64,000 nucleotides of DNA. It comes from Vacuolonema iberomarrocanum LEGE 07170. GTDB lineage: Bacteria > Cyanobacteriota > Cyanobacteriia > Elainellales > Elainellaceae. A program made the translations under genes and the position numbers. The notes under the pieces were generated by a model. The model ran no database searches. It had not been told where the DNA came from and saw only the letters and a list, made by a program, of their open reading frames with translations. The DNA lies in the NCBI GenBank assembly GCA_015207365.1, contig JADEXA010000016.1:48725-112724 (forward strand), in the 5' to 3' direction. Numbering within the stretch: position 1 is the stretch's first letter; each line of letters opens with the position of its first letter. This document shows, piece by piece, positions 8,257-17,497 of the stretch.

Positions 8257-9963
8257 TTACGGGTCGACAGGGAGGGTAGATAGGGAATCACCTTCTACAA
8301 TCGTGTGGACATGCCAGTGCTGATCATCAGGAGTCGGGTGGTCGTTGCGGAAATGCCCGCCTCGGCTTTCAGTACGGAAGTTGGCGCAGCGCAGGATCAG
8401 TAGGGCGATCGCCAACAGATTACGGGTTTCTGACCATTGCCTCAGCTCAGCGGGGGAAATGTCTAGCACATCCCCCTGGCTAGCCGTGAGGACAGCGATC
8501 ATCCATTGCGTCAACGGCAAGGATTCAAAAGCATGGTACCAAGCCTGTACCTGGGCGATCGCGGCTTCAAGGGTCGAGCGATCGCGACAAATCCCCGCAC
8601 TTTGCCACATCAGCCCAGGTAAGCGCGATCGCACATCCTGCACCCACTGAAGTGCCACCTGAATCTCATCGGCGCTGGGGCGCGCACGGGCTGTTTTGTT
8701 TGCAGGCTGGGGCTGAGAGGGTGGGGCGATCGCGATCTCAGGTAATTGCAGATGCCTCAACCGTGCGCCAAACACCAAGCATTCCAACAAAGAATTACTG
8801 GCGAGGCGATTGGCTCCATGCACTCCCGTGTTGGTGACTTCTCCAATGGCGTACAGGTTGGGGAGGGTTGTGCGATTGTCGTAGTCGGTGAAAATTCCCC
8901 CCATCCAATAATGGGCGGCAGGCGCAACCGGAATGGGTTGCGTGAACACATCAATGCCCCATTGCTCGCAAACGTGAATGATATTGGGAAATCGATAGCG
9001 TACGCGCTCAGCAGGTATGGAGCGCAAGTCTAGCCAGACATGAGCATTTGGGCGATCGGGATGTGTTTTTTGCAAATGGGAGAAAATGGCACGGCTGACC
9101 ACATCGCGGGGCGCGAGTTCGCCATCAGGATGGTAGTCAAAGGCAAAGCGATGGTGCTGTTCATCCAGTAGATGTGCGCCTTCGCCTCGCACCGCTTCGC
9201 TAATCAAAAAATGGGGTGCGCCTGGCAGCGTCAATGCTGTGGGATGAAATTGTACAAATTCTAAATCGCGCAATCGGGCTCCAGCTCGCCAGGCGATCGC
9301 CACGCCATCCCCCGTACTAAGCGGAGGGTTGGTGGTCTGGGCAAACACCTGTCCCCCGCCCCCAGTTGCCAGGATGACGGCTCTAGCGGTGAGACGGTGG
9401 AATCCTGCCGCATCGCACATCACGACCCCCGCGACTGCACCAGCGTTTTGCCAGACATCTAGCACAAAGCCCTGGATAATCTGCACATTGGATCGTTGCA
9501 GCACTTTATCGGTCAGGGTTGTGATGACAGCATGCCCAGTGGTATCAGCGGCATGAAGCACGCGTTTGCGAGAATGGGCGGCTTCGAGGGTGAGGGCCAA
9601 TCCATCGGTGCTCCGGTCAAATGCAACGCCTAAATCAACAAGGTGCTGGATGCAGGGCGCAGCTTCGTTGACTAGCTGGGTCACAGCCTGGCGATCGCAC
9701 AGCCCCGCCCCTGCTTTCAGCGTATCGACCACATGCAGTTCGGGGGAATCGTCTGGGGCGATCGCTGCAGCGATACCCCCCTGCGCCCACTCACTGGCCG
9801 ATTTGGCGAGGGGTTCTTTCGTGATGAGAGCCACTCGATAGTGCTGAGGCAAACACAGCGCTGAATATAATCCCGCCGCACCACTGCCCACCACAATGAC
9901 ATCAAACGCTGGCACATCAGATGCTGGGGAACGTTGTCCGGACTGAGAAAAAGACGAAGACAC
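8257..9963 (-). CDS. nadB: L-aspartate oxidase
   Basis: A 568-residue flavoenzyme that oxidises L-aspartate to iminoaspartate, the first step of de novo NAD synthesis together with quinolinate synthase. FAD is bound by the VIVVGSGAAGLYSALCL dinucleotide fold. SEWAQGGIAAA is the family signature; later come ATGGGGQVF, the FHPTAL motif and SEAVRGEGAHL, with the catalytic Arg/His region as in the succinate dehydrogenase flavoprotein family. GANRLASNSLLECLVFG is the second FAD contact and the C-terminal helical domain is present. The start is GTG at 9963. It stands alone; nadA and nadC are not in the window. Confidence 0.95.
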   Translation of the reverse strand: MSSSFSQSGQRSPASDVPAFDVIVVGSGAAGLYSALCLPQHYRVALITKEPLAKSASEWAQGGIAAAIAPDDSPELHVVDTLKAGAGLCDRQAVTQLVNEAAPCIQHLVDLGVAFDRSTDGLALTLEAAHSRKRVLHAADTTGHAVITTLTDKVLQRSNVQIIQGFVLDVWQNAGAVAGVVMCDAAGFHRLTARAVILATGGGGQVFAQTTNPPLSTGDGVAIAWRAGARLRDLEFVQFHPTALTLPGAPHFLISEAVRGEGAHLLDEQHHRFAFDYHPDGELAPRDVVSRAIFSHLQKTHPDRPNAHVWLDLRSIPAERVRYRFPNIIHVCEQWGIDVFTQPIPVAPAAHYWMGGIFTDYDNRTTLPNLYAIGEVTNTGVHGANRLASNSLLECLVFGARLRHLQLPEIAIAPPSQPQPANKTARARPSADEIQVALQWVQDVRSRLPGLMWQSAGICRDRSTLEAAIAQVQAWYHAFESLPLTQWMIAVLTASQGDVLDISPAELRQWSETRNLLAIALLILRCANFRTESRGGHFRNDHPTPDDQHWHVHTIVEGDSLSTLPVDP

Positions 9964-10243
9964 AGGCTACTACCTAATGACACCACCCGAGGTGAATCGC
10001 GCTCTTCGAAGAAAACCTTGGCTATCTCAAAGGTCGCGCCGCTGATGGACTGAATGGTAAAACGAACAGCCCCCAGCGTTTGCTAAGGGCTGACAATTCA
10101 GATTGGAGATCATAATCGCGGTCGAGAAACCGATTTAGACGCCGTGCGGTTTCCAGCACAACTAACTCTATTACTCAAGCGAGGGCAAGGAAGATTCGCC
10201 CTGGCCAGATTTTTCTAATCGGTCAATATTGACCCGTCCAGCT

Positions 10244-10678
10244 CTATCGGTAGATGCCATTGTTAATGCGATCATCTCCTTCAACCAGTGCATCGTTTGG
10301 CTCGGTGACCGTGAATTGATCGATATTGGCTTCCAGTACCTCCCGCTGACGAGCTGTTAGACCCGATAGGTTCAGCACTTCATCCACAGATTCGTAGGGC
10401 GAGTTTTTCACCAAAATACGAGCCAGAGTGGGGTATAAGCCCGGATATTGCATGAACGCTTTGACGTTTGTGTTATTAAGGTCGATTTTTTTACCAAATT
10501 CTGTTGAGAGTTTCTCATCAACCGCATTTCGGTAGTCGGCTTCGACTGCGAGAAGTGGAGCCGAAACAAAGGCCGAGCGATTGAGAGGGGCTGCGACCGC
10601 CGCCGAAATATTCCCCATCCATCCCCAGGTAACGGCTACCACAGCGATAATCAGCCCAAAAACTGCGAGTCGCTTCAT
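10244..10678 (-). CDS. psbU: Photosystem II extrinsic protein PsbU
   Basis: A 144-residue precursor of the 12-kDa lumenal protein that stabilises the oxygen-evolving cluster of photosystem II. The N-terminus [20 protein letters not shown] is a signal peptide for export into the thylakoid lumen, with cleavage probably after an Ala around residue 30. The mature part has helix-hairpin-helix features: [23 protein letters not shown] and [19 protein letters not shown], both typical of PsbU. The frame extends six codons upstream, but the ATG at 10678 begins the signal peptide and follows a GGAAGG site. It is a single-gene unit. The downstream side has a GGTCAATATTGACC palindrome near 10225 but no clear terminator. 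Confidence 0.95.
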   Translation of the reverse strand: MKRLAVFGLIIAVVAVTWGWMGNISAAVAAPLNRSAFVSAPLLAVEADYRNAVDEKLSTEFGKKIDLNNTNVKAFMQYPGLYPTLARILVKNSPYESVDEVLNLSGLTARQREVLEANIDQFTVTEPNDALVEGDDRINNGIYR

Positions 10679-10982
10679 AGGTTGAATCCCTTCCAATTCT
10701 ATTCATTCAGGTGGCCATGCCTAGATCGGCATCACCACAAAACACAGCAAGTGCAATACAGCAAAATTACGAGAAATTTGGGGTGAGACACTCGATTATC
10801 TCATCCCAAGCTCTACTGAAAAGGATACCACTCCGACACAACGCATCCCTTTTCTATTCCAGGAAAACTCTTAGCGATGCCGTCACCCATAGCAAGAAAA
10901 CCTTTTGCGATCGCCCTTTTATTCCTATTGCCCAAAAACTGGATATGTCGCATCTAAGTTGGCAGGTGCAATTAAACCTAAA

Positions 10983-11033
10983 ACCCTAAAAACCTGTGCC
11001 GCCCGCAGCGCGGGCGGCACAGGTTTTTAGGGT
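10983..11033. repeat. Long perfect hairpin G2
   Basis: Two perfect 24-bp arms around the loop AGC. The outer part (ACCCTAAAAACC) is AT-rich and the inner part (TGTGCCGCCCGC) GC-rich. It sits in a divergent intergenic region, so it is not a simple terminator. Confidence 0.85.
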
Positions 11034-11068
11034 CTGGTTTTTCATCATGCCGAGCTACTTAGACGGTG

Positions 11069-11162
11069 CCAGGACTTACGCATTTTGTTGATGGTGTGGC
11101 CGCGCCGCGACCACACCATCAACGAATTCATTCAGGATGCCCAAGTTTTGCGTCAGTCCTGT
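11069..11162 (-). repeat. Palindromic element family B, copy B2
   Basis: The reverse complement of B1. The outer ends CCAGGACTTACGC and GCGTCAGTCCTG are inverted repeats. The stem at 11087-11123 is the same 37-base hairpin with one A opposite a C or U-like position in the second arm. Confidence 0.85.
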
Positions 11163-11307
11163 ATGCATCGATTTGTGAATAGGGTGTAATATTCGGCATC
11201 CATGGCGGTATTTTGCGCCAGGATGTATGAAATTTTCATAGTATTCCGGAATAGGTTTTACGATCGCTGCTTATTATTGCCATGTGGTGGATGGGTGAAC
11301 ATACCGA

Positions 11308-13149
11308 ATGAATAGAAACATTGGTTGGCTGGCAACCGCTGGGATATGGGCGATCGCCCCAGGCTTTTGCTTGGCTCAAGAGCTTCCCGCTGAGGAGACC
11401 GGGCTCAGGCCCCTGACCACAGTAGATTCTGAAGCCACGGTTTCTACTGAGGCCGCAGCACTCTCACCGGTTCTAGACACGATAGCGCCAGAACGATCGC
11501 CCGGGTCGGCGATCGCCCAAGTTTCGCCACCCTTGCCAACCCGCCCTTCCACCGACGTCAATCCCTCTGAGGACGATAGTCCGTTCCTGCAGCCGGCTCC
11601 CACCCCTACCCCCATCAGCCCACCCGAAGAGCAACCGCTGATTGAGGAGCCGCCAGCCGAACCGACTCCGCCCCCAGCACCGGATGACGCGCAGCGGTTT
11701 ACCGTCTCAGACATTGTTGTTACCGGAAACACAGCATTTGATGAGGGCGATCTGGAACCGATTTATCAAGAGTTTTTGGGGCGATCGCTCACCTTTGAGG
11801 AACTTCAGGAGATTGCCGATCGCATTACCCAACTTTATTTAAACGAAGGTTTTCTGACCTCCCGCGCCATTCTGGAATCGCCGACCGGCGATGGGGTCGT
11901 GCGCGTGCGCGTGATTGAGGGGGAACTAGAGACAATTGAAGTCGAGGGAAACCAGCGGGTTCCCGATTCCTACATCCGCAGTCGGGTGGCATTGGGAGCC
12001 GACACGCCTGTGAACCAGTTTGACCTGGAAGATCAGTTGCGTCTGTTGCGGCTCGATCCATTATTTGACAACGTAGAAGCCAGCCTCCGCGCCGGGGATG
12101 GTTTGGGACAAAGCATTTTGGTCGTGCGGGTCACAGAAGCCGAACCATTCTTTGGAGCCGTCAGTATAGACAACTATTCCCCGGCCAGCGTGGGGTCAGA
12201 GCGGATGAACCTAGAGCTGGGCTACCGCAACCTGACTGGGCTGGGCGATACCGTTTCCATGACGCTGCGGCGGACAACGACGGGGGGTGCCCGGCTCTAT
12301 GACTTCAACTACCGTGTGCCCGTCAATCCCCGAGAAGGGACGCTGTCGGTGCGGATCGCGCCCAGTGATTTTGACATCACCGACCCCGCCTTTGATCAGC
12401 TCAACATCAACGGCAACACCGAGTTGTATGAAGTCAGTTTTCGGCAACCCTTTATCCGGACGCCTCGAACCGAGGCGGCGCTTTCCATTGGGTTGAGTTA
12501 TCGGGATGGGGAAACGCTGTTTGGCAACATCATTCTGAACGAGAGCACCATCACGGCTCTGCGATTTGGGCAGGATGTGGTGTTGCGCGATTCTACGGGA
12601 GCCTGGTCGGTGCGATCGCAGTTCAGTATCGGTACCACACTCCTCGATGCCACTACCGATGGCAACCCCGACGGTCAGTTCTTTAGTTGGCTGGGGCAAC
12701 TCCAGCGCGTTCAAATCCTCAATCCCGATAATTTGCTGATCTTGCAAGCGGATGTGCAACTCACCCCCGATGCGTTGCTGGCTCCAGAGCAGTTCTCCAT
12801 CGGTGGCGGACAATCGCTGCGAGGCTTCCGGCAGAATGCGCGTCTGGGGGACAATGGCGTTCGTCTGTCGGCGGAAAATCGGATCACCCTCGGTCGCAAC
12901 GAAGCGGGGGCACCGATCTTTCAGCTTGCACCCTTCGCTGATATGGGCTGGGTGTGGAATGATGGCGACAATCCCCGCGATACACCTGACCAGCCCTTTC
13001 TTGCTGGCGTTGGCTTGGGGCTAATCTGGCAACCCAGTTCTCAGTTTGATTTGCGGCTCGATTATGCCTTGCCCCTCATCGACCTAGACGATCGCGGCAA
13101 CAACGCACAAGATCAAGGTTTGTACTTCAGCGTTGTCTATCGACTGTAG
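11308..13149 (+). CDS. TpsB/ShlB-type outer membrane transporter
   Basis: A 613-residue outer-membrane protein of the two-partner secretion / Omp85 family (ShlB, FhaC, HecB). It begins with a signal peptide (MNRNIGWLATAGIWAIAPGFCLAQ) and a Pro/Glu-rich linker (about residues 75-130). One or two POTRA domains follow (FTVSDIVVTGNTAFDEGDL to VRVIEGELETIEVEGNQRV and beyond), then a C-terminal beta-barrel. SLRGFRQNARLGDNG carries the conserved RGF/RGY motif of barrel loop 6, and the final residue pattern LYFSVVYRL fits a terminal barrel strand. Such proteins secrete a partner exoprotein with a TPS domain. No partner gene is nearby, so it is an orphan and its cargo is unknown. Confidence 0.88.
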   Translation: MNRNIGWLATAGIWAIAPGFCLAQELPAEETGLRPLTTVDSEATVSTEAAALSPVLDTIAPERSPGSAIAQVSPPLPTRPSTDVNPSEDDSPFLQPAPTPTPISPPEEQPLIEEPPAEPTPPPAPDDAQRFTVSDIVVTGNTAFDEGDLEPIYQEFLGRSLTFEELQEIADRITQLYLNEGFLTSRAILESPTGDGVVRVRVIEGELETIEVEGNQRVPDSYIRSRVALGADTPVNQFDLEDQLRLLRLDPLFDNVEASLRAGDGLGQSILVVRVTEAEPFFGAVSIDNYSPASVGSERMNLELGYRNLTGLGDTVSMTLRRTTTGGARLYDFNYRVPVNPREGTLSVRIAPSDFDITDPAFDQLNINGNTELYEVSFRQPFIRTPRTEAALSIGLSYRDGETLFGNIILNESTITALRFGQDVVLRDSTGAWSVRSQFSIGTTLLDATTDGNPDGQFFSWLGQLQRVQILNPDNLLILQADVQLTPDALLAPEQFSIGGGQSLRGFRQNARLGDNGVRLSAENRITLGRNEAGAPIFQLAPFADMGWVWNDGDNPRDTPDQPFLAGVGLGLIWQPSSQFDLRLDYALPLIDLDDRGNNAQDQGLYFSVVYRL

Positions 13150-13176
13150 AGCCCTGTCTCAGGACTCTGAATTAAA

Positions 13177-13271
13177 TATAGTGGTGTGCAACCGCATTAA
13201 GCACAGCAACGGTTGTGTGGGGCGCGGCGCGCCCCACACAACCGTACTTAACTAACGCGCATAGCGCTATA
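13177..13271 (-). repeat. Palindromic element family A, copy A2
   Basis: A 95-base element whose reverse complement differs from A3 (49483-49577) at only one position by my reading. The stem at 13211-13243 has 15-bp perfect arms (GGTTGTGTGGGGCGC) around GGC. It directly abuts hairpin G1 on its TATAGCGC end. Confidence 0.9.
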
Positions 13272-13338
13272 AAACCCAATACTTATTTTTTGAAAGCGCG
13301 GCTAGAGCCGCGCTTTCAAAAAATAAGTATTGGGTTTT
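13271..13338. repeat. 33-bp-arm perfect hairpin G1
   Basis: A perfect inverted repeat with 33-bp arms and a two-base loop (AG). The base is AT-rich (AAAACCCAATACTTATTTTT) and the tip GC-rich (GAAAGCGCGGCT). It lies between two convergent genes and could end transcription from both sides, but its arms are far longer than terminators need. Confidence 0.9.
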
Positions 13339-13354
13339 ATTTAATTCGCGATCC

Positions 13355-16126
13355 TTAGTTCGTGGGGAATTGGCGCTGGAGTAAAGCCTTGGCTTCTTCT
13401 ACCGTGGCGATTTGCCCATCCAACGTGGCATTGCGTAGGGTTTCTAGAATGGTTTTGAAATCTTTGCCCGGTCGATAGCCCAGTTGTTTCAGGTCGTTGC
13501 CATCTAGCGGGGGGCGTTGTTGGGACCAGTGCAATAGATACTGCCAGAGCTGACGGCGGAGGGCACGATCGCTTCGACACCCAACCAACACCAATGTTTC
13601 GGCATCGTATGGGCTGAGGCCGTCCACAATTTGGCTGGGGCGATCGCAGGTGGGTAGGGTTTGGGCGATCGCCGCTTCGGTTGTATGCAGATGGCTGAGG
13701 CGGTCGATGCTCTCGGCTGGAAGTTGTAACCCTTCTGCGACCTTGCCCCGCTCCGCTGGTTCTAAGGAGGCAATCAGCAATTCCAGCAATACCTGCCAGT
13801 GTTCCAGGCTGTTAGCTTTGTCGAAGTGCTTGAGCGTTCGATGCGCTCGCCGCATCTGACGCCACAAACCCGGCGTCATTTCCAGGTTGGGGTGCAGACA
13901 AACCAGCGCTTTGAGCCGCGCTAGCACCCGCAGGGCGCGATACCAGTACGACGCTTCTAGTACCAGCTTCAGTTCTCGCCGCAGCCGCGTTTGCAGGGCG
14001 GGTGTATGCTCCATTTCAGACTGGATATGAGCATAGATGCCACTGGCGATCGCATGGTGGATATAGCTTTCTGTTTGAGGTTCCAACTGAAACCCTAGCC
14101 GCACCGCAAACCGCACGGCTCGATAGATGCGGGTTGGGTCTTCGATAAAGCTGTTGGCGTGAAGCACCCGAATCAAGCTTTCTCGCAGATCGAGAATGCC
14201 GCCAAAGTAATCCAACAGTTCCCCTTGATGGGGGGTGGTCAGCCGGACGGCCAGGGCATTGATGGTAAAGTCGCGCCGATACAAATCCTGGCGGATAGAA
14301 CTGGCTTCGACTTCGGGATTGGCAGCAGGATAGGGATAAAATTCGGTGCGAGCCGTGGCAATATCGACCCAGAGCGAACCCAAGGCTTCATCCTCATGCC
14401 AGAGCAAAGCAGCGGTCTGGAAACGTCCGTGAACCTGCAGCTTCGCGTTGGGAAAAAAGTTTTGGATGGCCTTTGCCAGCTCAACGCCCGCCGCTTGATC
14501 GGCGGCCTGGTGGAAGCCATCGACCACCAGATCGATGTCGTCAAATAGCAGTTCTTCTGTGGGCGTGGCACCCTGGTAGCGATCTATCAACAACAGATCG
14601 CGCACGGAACCGCCCACGAGGTAGATCTGCCAGCCCCGTTGTTCGGCTAACTGGGCCGCAGTCATTAACATTTCCCAGAGAGCGGGATCCAAGCGATCGC
14701 GCAGCAAATCCCACATCACCGAGGGTATGGGGCCTTCCCGCCGCCGTTCATGGATGGGGGAGTCGCCGCCGATCTCCTGCTCCGACTTTTGCTGGTGCAG
14801 TTGGCGCAGCAAATCTGTGCGGGTCACAATCCCTACCAGGCTCCCATCTTCCAGCACGGGTAGGCGACCGATATCGTAGGTCACCATCAGCGTTTCAATG
14901 TCGGGCAGGGTTGTGTCTGGGGTAATGGTCTTGAGGGTGGTGGTCATGTACCCTTTGACCGGGGCATGGTCGAACCCGTGATGTAGGGCAATGTCGATAT
15001 CCCGGCGAGAAATGATGCCTTGTAAGGTGCCGGCTTCATCCACCACCGATAGTCCCGAATGCCCATAGCGCAAGAGAATGCGTTGGGCTTCCCCAATGGT
15101 CGTTTCCGGACGGATAGTGCGGACGGGGGAGGACATTAACTCGCGGGCAATGGGCGATCGCGGAATTTGTTGGCGAATCGATTTGATGAGATTACCCAGG
15201 ATTTCCCCCGGATTCACCGTTCTAACAGTCAACGATGCCGCTCTGGGATGCCCACCCCCCCCGAGCGGCTGAAACAAGTCATGCAAATTCAGGTCGGGGG
15301 TGAGGCCACTGCCCCGCGATCGCCCAATAATCGACATTCGCTCCTCGCCGCTATCCAGTCGCCCATAGCGGGATCCCAGCAAAAACACATCGCTTTCCGT
15401 CAGGTTGGCGACGTAGCTGGCAAGGCTCGATAACCCCGGCACATACTCCGTCAGGGACAACAACACATAGGACAGCGTGAAGCCCCGATAGGACTCTGTC
15501 TGCAAATCTTCCAGGACAACGCTGAGCAATTCTTGCAAATGAGGGGATAATCCCGGTTCCACATAGTCGGCGATCGCCCGGATGTTGGCTCCCTGCTGCA
15601 TCAGCCAGGTCAGCGCCGCTGCATCTCGCACCGTCGTATGGTCAAAGGTGAGGGATCCCGTGTCGACATGGATCCCCAGAGCCATGACCGTTGCCTCCTC
15701 TGCTGTGAGAGGGACGGGTTGAGGATGCTGTTGCAACTGTTCCACAATCAGCGTTGTCGTTGCACCCACGGCCTCGACATAGCGTTGGGTGGCTGGGATA
15801 TCACCTGCTTCTTCCAAGTGATGGTCATACAGAATGATCTGGCGTTCCTCACCATCAATGGGGGGAAGGTCTAGCCATTCTGTTGCTTTGCCCAGGCGAT
15901 CGCCCCACTGGGTGTCGACAACATAGAGATTGCGAATTTGTTCGACGGTGACCGATCGCCGCTCGATGAGCGCATATTCATCGCGATGCAGAGCCAAAAA
16001 ATCCTTAACGGTCGGATGCATGCCGCCCGTCAGCACAATTCTTGCCCCCGGATGAAGCTGGCTCAGTCCAACGGCTGCGCCCAGAGTGTCGAAGTCTGCT
16101 GTAGTGTGACAAAGAATAAGATCCAT
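13355..16126 (-). CDS. DHH-CBS-tRNA nucleotidyltransferase fusion
   Basis: A 923-residue protein with three parts. Residues 1-310 are a DHH/DHHA1 phosphoesterase-like domain: LILCHTTADFDTLGAA, LYVVDTQWGD, ILYDHHLEE and the GGGGHPRAAS turn. Residues 320-445 are a pair of CBS domains (SSPVRTIRPETTIGEAQ and KGYMTTTLKTITPDTTL). The last 450 residues are a class II tRNA nucleotidyltransferase / poly(A) polymerase head with YLVGGSVRDLLL and DDIDLVVDG, the two metal-binding aspartates. It probably adds all or part of the 3' CCA to tRNA; the DHH and CBS parts may regulate it or act on nucleotides. The open frame reaches 16180, but the ATG at 16126 starts the DHH domain. This fusion is known in cyanobacteria and other bacteria. 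Confidence 0.9.
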   Translation of the reverse strand: MDLILCHTTADFDTLGAAVGLSQLHPGARIVLTGGMHPTVKDFLALHRDEYALIERRSVTVEQIRNLYVVDTQWGDRLGKATEWLDLPPIDGEERQIILYDHHLEEAGDIPATQRYVEAVGATTTLIVEQLQQHPQPVPLTAEEATVMALGIHVDTGSLTFDHTTVRDAAALTWLMQQGANIRAIADYVEPGLSPHLQELLSVVLEDLQTESYRGFTLSYVLLSLTEYVPGLSSLASYVANLTESDVFLLGSRYGRLDSGEERMSIIGRSRGSGLTPDLNLHDLFQPLGGGGHPRAASLTVRTVNPGEILGNLIKSIRQQIPRSPIARELMSSPVRTIRPETTIGEAQRILLRYGHSGLSVVDEAGTLQGIISRRDIDIALHHGFDHAPVKGYMTTTLKTITPDTTLPDIETLMVTYDIGRLPVLEDGSLVGIVTRTDLLRQLHQQKSEQEIGGDSPIHERRREGPIPSVMWDLLRDRLDPALWEMLMTAAQLAEQRGWQIYLVGGSVRDLLLIDRYQGATPTEELLFDDIDLVVDGFHQAADQAAGVELAKAIQNFFPNAKLQVHGRFQTAALLWHEDEALGSLWVDIATARTEFYPYPAANPEVEASSIRQDLYRRDFTINALAVRLTTPHQGELLDYFGGILDLRESLIRVLHANSFIEDPTRIYRAVRFAVRLGFQLEPQTESYIHHAIASGIYAHIQSEMEHTPALQTRLRRELKLVLEASYWYRALRVLARLKALVCLHPNLEMTPGLWRQMRRAHRTLKHFDKANSLEHWQVLLELLIASLEPAERGKVAEGLQLPAESIDRLSHLHTTEAAIAQTLPTCDRPSQIVDGLSPYDAETLVLVGCRSDRALRRQLWQYLLHWSQQRPPLDGNDLKQLGYRPGKDFKTILETLRNATLDGQIATVEEAKALLQRQFPTN

Positions 16127-16431
16127 TGACTGACTTGGGTGGAGTGTGAGGGTTGAAAGCGCACCGTTTGGCAAATGCAAACCAACCGAATAAATAGGCA
16201 GAAGCGGCTAAAATCAATGCCTTTTGGGAAAAAAACATCGATCCAGACCCGCCGATATCTGTTGTGTAGGCCCTGCTTTAACCTCCCCAAAGGCGCGAAG
16301 CTAGCGCAAAACTGGCTTGGGTGGAAGGACAGTTTTTTGATAGCTTACTAGATGGAATGGTAAAGCTTGCAGAGTCAGCACCGCCTCGACTCTATCCTAT
16401 TCGGTTTACTTGCTCTGTTGGGAGAACTTAT
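16127..16431. other. Divergent promoter region, tRNA transferase to psbZ
   Basis: About 305 bp that must hold the promoters of both divergent genes. I see no reliable box, no repeat and no further gene. Confidence 0.4.
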
Positions 16432-16623
16432 ATGCTTACAATTGCCTTTCAATTTTCACTCGCAGCACTGGTGCTGTTATCGTTTGCAATGATCGTCGGG
16501 GTTCCGGTTGCCTATGCCAGCCCTCAAAATTGGGAAGCCTCCAAGCGCCTGATCTTCCTGGGATCGGGTGCGTGGCTAGTGCTGGTTATCCTCGTGGGCG
16601 CACTCAACTATCTGGTGGTCTAG
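16432..16623 (+). CDS. psbZ: Photosystem II protein PsbZ
   Basis: A 63-residue membrane protein (Ycf9) of photosystem II, located at the edge of the complex near CP43. It consists of two transmembrane helices: [21 protein letters not shown] and [24 protein letters not shown], joined by the characteristic [15 protein letters not shown] loop. Length and sequence match PsbZ along the whole protein. The open frame starts 111 bases upstream, but only the ATG at 16432 gives the known N-terminus. ribH follows 90 bp downstream on the same strand; this order is conserved in other cyanobacteria. A small AAACCC/GGGTTT hairpin with a T run lies between them. Confidence 0.97.
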   Translation: MLTIAFQFSLAALVLLSFAMIVGVPVAYASPQNWEASKRLIFLGSGAWLVLVILVGALNYLVV

Positions 16624-16659
16624 TCGCCAGGGGTCGAGTTGGGCGGCTGAGCCCATCCC

Positions 16660-16678
16660 AAACCCCTTTAGGGTTTTC
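16660..16678 (+). terminator. Possible weak terminator after psbZ
   Basis: AAACCC-CTTTA-GGGTTT followed by a T, directly after psbZ. The stem is only 6 bp, so it may attenuate rather than stop transcription into ribH. Confidence 0.35.
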
Positions 16679-16713
16679 TATCTGTTTGTCGCTCCTCCTC
16701 ATCGAGATACTGC

Positions 16714-17298
16714 ATGGCTGTTTTTGAAGGAACTTTTGCCCAGGTTGATGGGCTGCGCTTTGCCATCGTTGTCGGGCGTTTCAATGACTTGATTACCGGT
16801 AAACTCTTGGCCGGATGCCAGGATTGCCTCAAGCGGCATGGGGTCGATCCCGACCCCAATGGCTCGATGGTCGATTACGTTTGGGTTCCTGGCAGCTTCG
16901 AAATTCCGTTAGTGGCACGGCAGTTGGCACTGACGGGGCGATATGATGCCATCATTTGCCTCGGAGCCGTCATCAAGGGGCAGACGCCCCACTTTGACTA
17001 TGTGGCGGCAGAGGTGTCTAAGGGGGTGGCGGCGGCAGGTTTCCAGACCGGCGTGCCTGTTGTGTTTGGCGTGTTGACGACCGATACTATGCAGCAGGCG
17101 CTTGAGCGGGCAGGCATCAAGAGTAATTATGGTTGGGACTATGCGATGAGTGCTCTGGAAATGGCCAGTCTGATGCGGCAGGTGCGATCGCTCTCCCCCG
17201 ACACTCAGTCACCCCAGGTGATCGCCGAAGCCTCCGCCACAGGAACTCTCCCCTCATTGCGGGGGGCGATCGCCTCCGACTCTACGGAGCTCCCCTGA
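16714..17298 (+). CDS. ribH: 6,7-dimethyl-8-ribityllumazine synthase
   Basis: A 194-residue enzyme of riboflavin synthesis, joining the ribitylamino-uracil with dihydroxybutanone phosphate. It has all family landmarks in order: [13 protein letters not shown] (substrate aromatic/Asn region), [30 protein letters not shown] (catalytic His in the PHFDYV), [21 protein letters not shown], and [14 protein letters not shown]. The core ends near residue 160; the last 35 residues are a low-complexity tail containing two HIP1-encoded segments, and probably not needed for activity. It follows psbZ by 90 bp and may share its transcript. Confidence 0.95.
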   Translation: MAVFEGTFAQVDGLRFAIVVGRFNDLITGKLLAGCQDCLKRHGVDPDPNGSMVDYVWVPGSFEIPLVARQLALTGRYDAIICLGAVIKGQTPHFDYVAAEVSKGVAAAGFQTGVPVVFGVLTTDTMQQALERAGIKSNYGWDYAMSALEMASLMRQVRSLSPDTQSPQVIAEASATGTLPSLRGAIASDSTELP

Positions 17299-17425
17299 AT
17301 CGGCTCGGCTCCCTTAGAGCGGGACGTCTTGGAAATTTGTATCGAACAAAATCTTGACAGTCGATCGCTTATCTGAGACATTGGTAAATGCGCATTTCGC
17401 TTAAGTGTGAGCCAAATGCAAATCT

Positions 17426-17497
17426 GCGGGTATAGCTCAGTGGTAGAGCGTCACCTTGCCAAGGTGAATGTCGCGCGTTCGAATCGCGTTACCCGCT
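17426..17497 (+). tRNA. tRNA-Gly (GCC)
   Basis: A complete cloverleaf of 72 bases. Acceptor arms GCGGGTA and TACCCGC pair; the D arm is GCTCAGTGGTAGAGC; the anticodon stem is CACCT/AGGTG with loop TTGCCAA and anticodon GCC; the T arm GCGCGTTCGAATCGCG has the standard TTCGAAT loop. CCA is not encoded. A short T run follows immediately (17497-17502) and may end the transcript. Confidence 0.97.

Larger units (their letters stand above)
10679..11307. other. Divergent intergenic region, psbU to tpsB
   Basis: No gene is supported in these 629 bp. It contains both divergent promoters and two palindromic elements: a 51-bp hairpin at 10983-11033 and element B2 at 11069-11162. An open frame at 10711-10989 has no protein-like composition and I leave it out. 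Confidence 0.6.

Noticed and set aside
10711..10989. 92-codon + strand frame between psbU and tpsB
   Set aside because: No domain, no ribosome site, and it runs into hairpin G2; probably chance.
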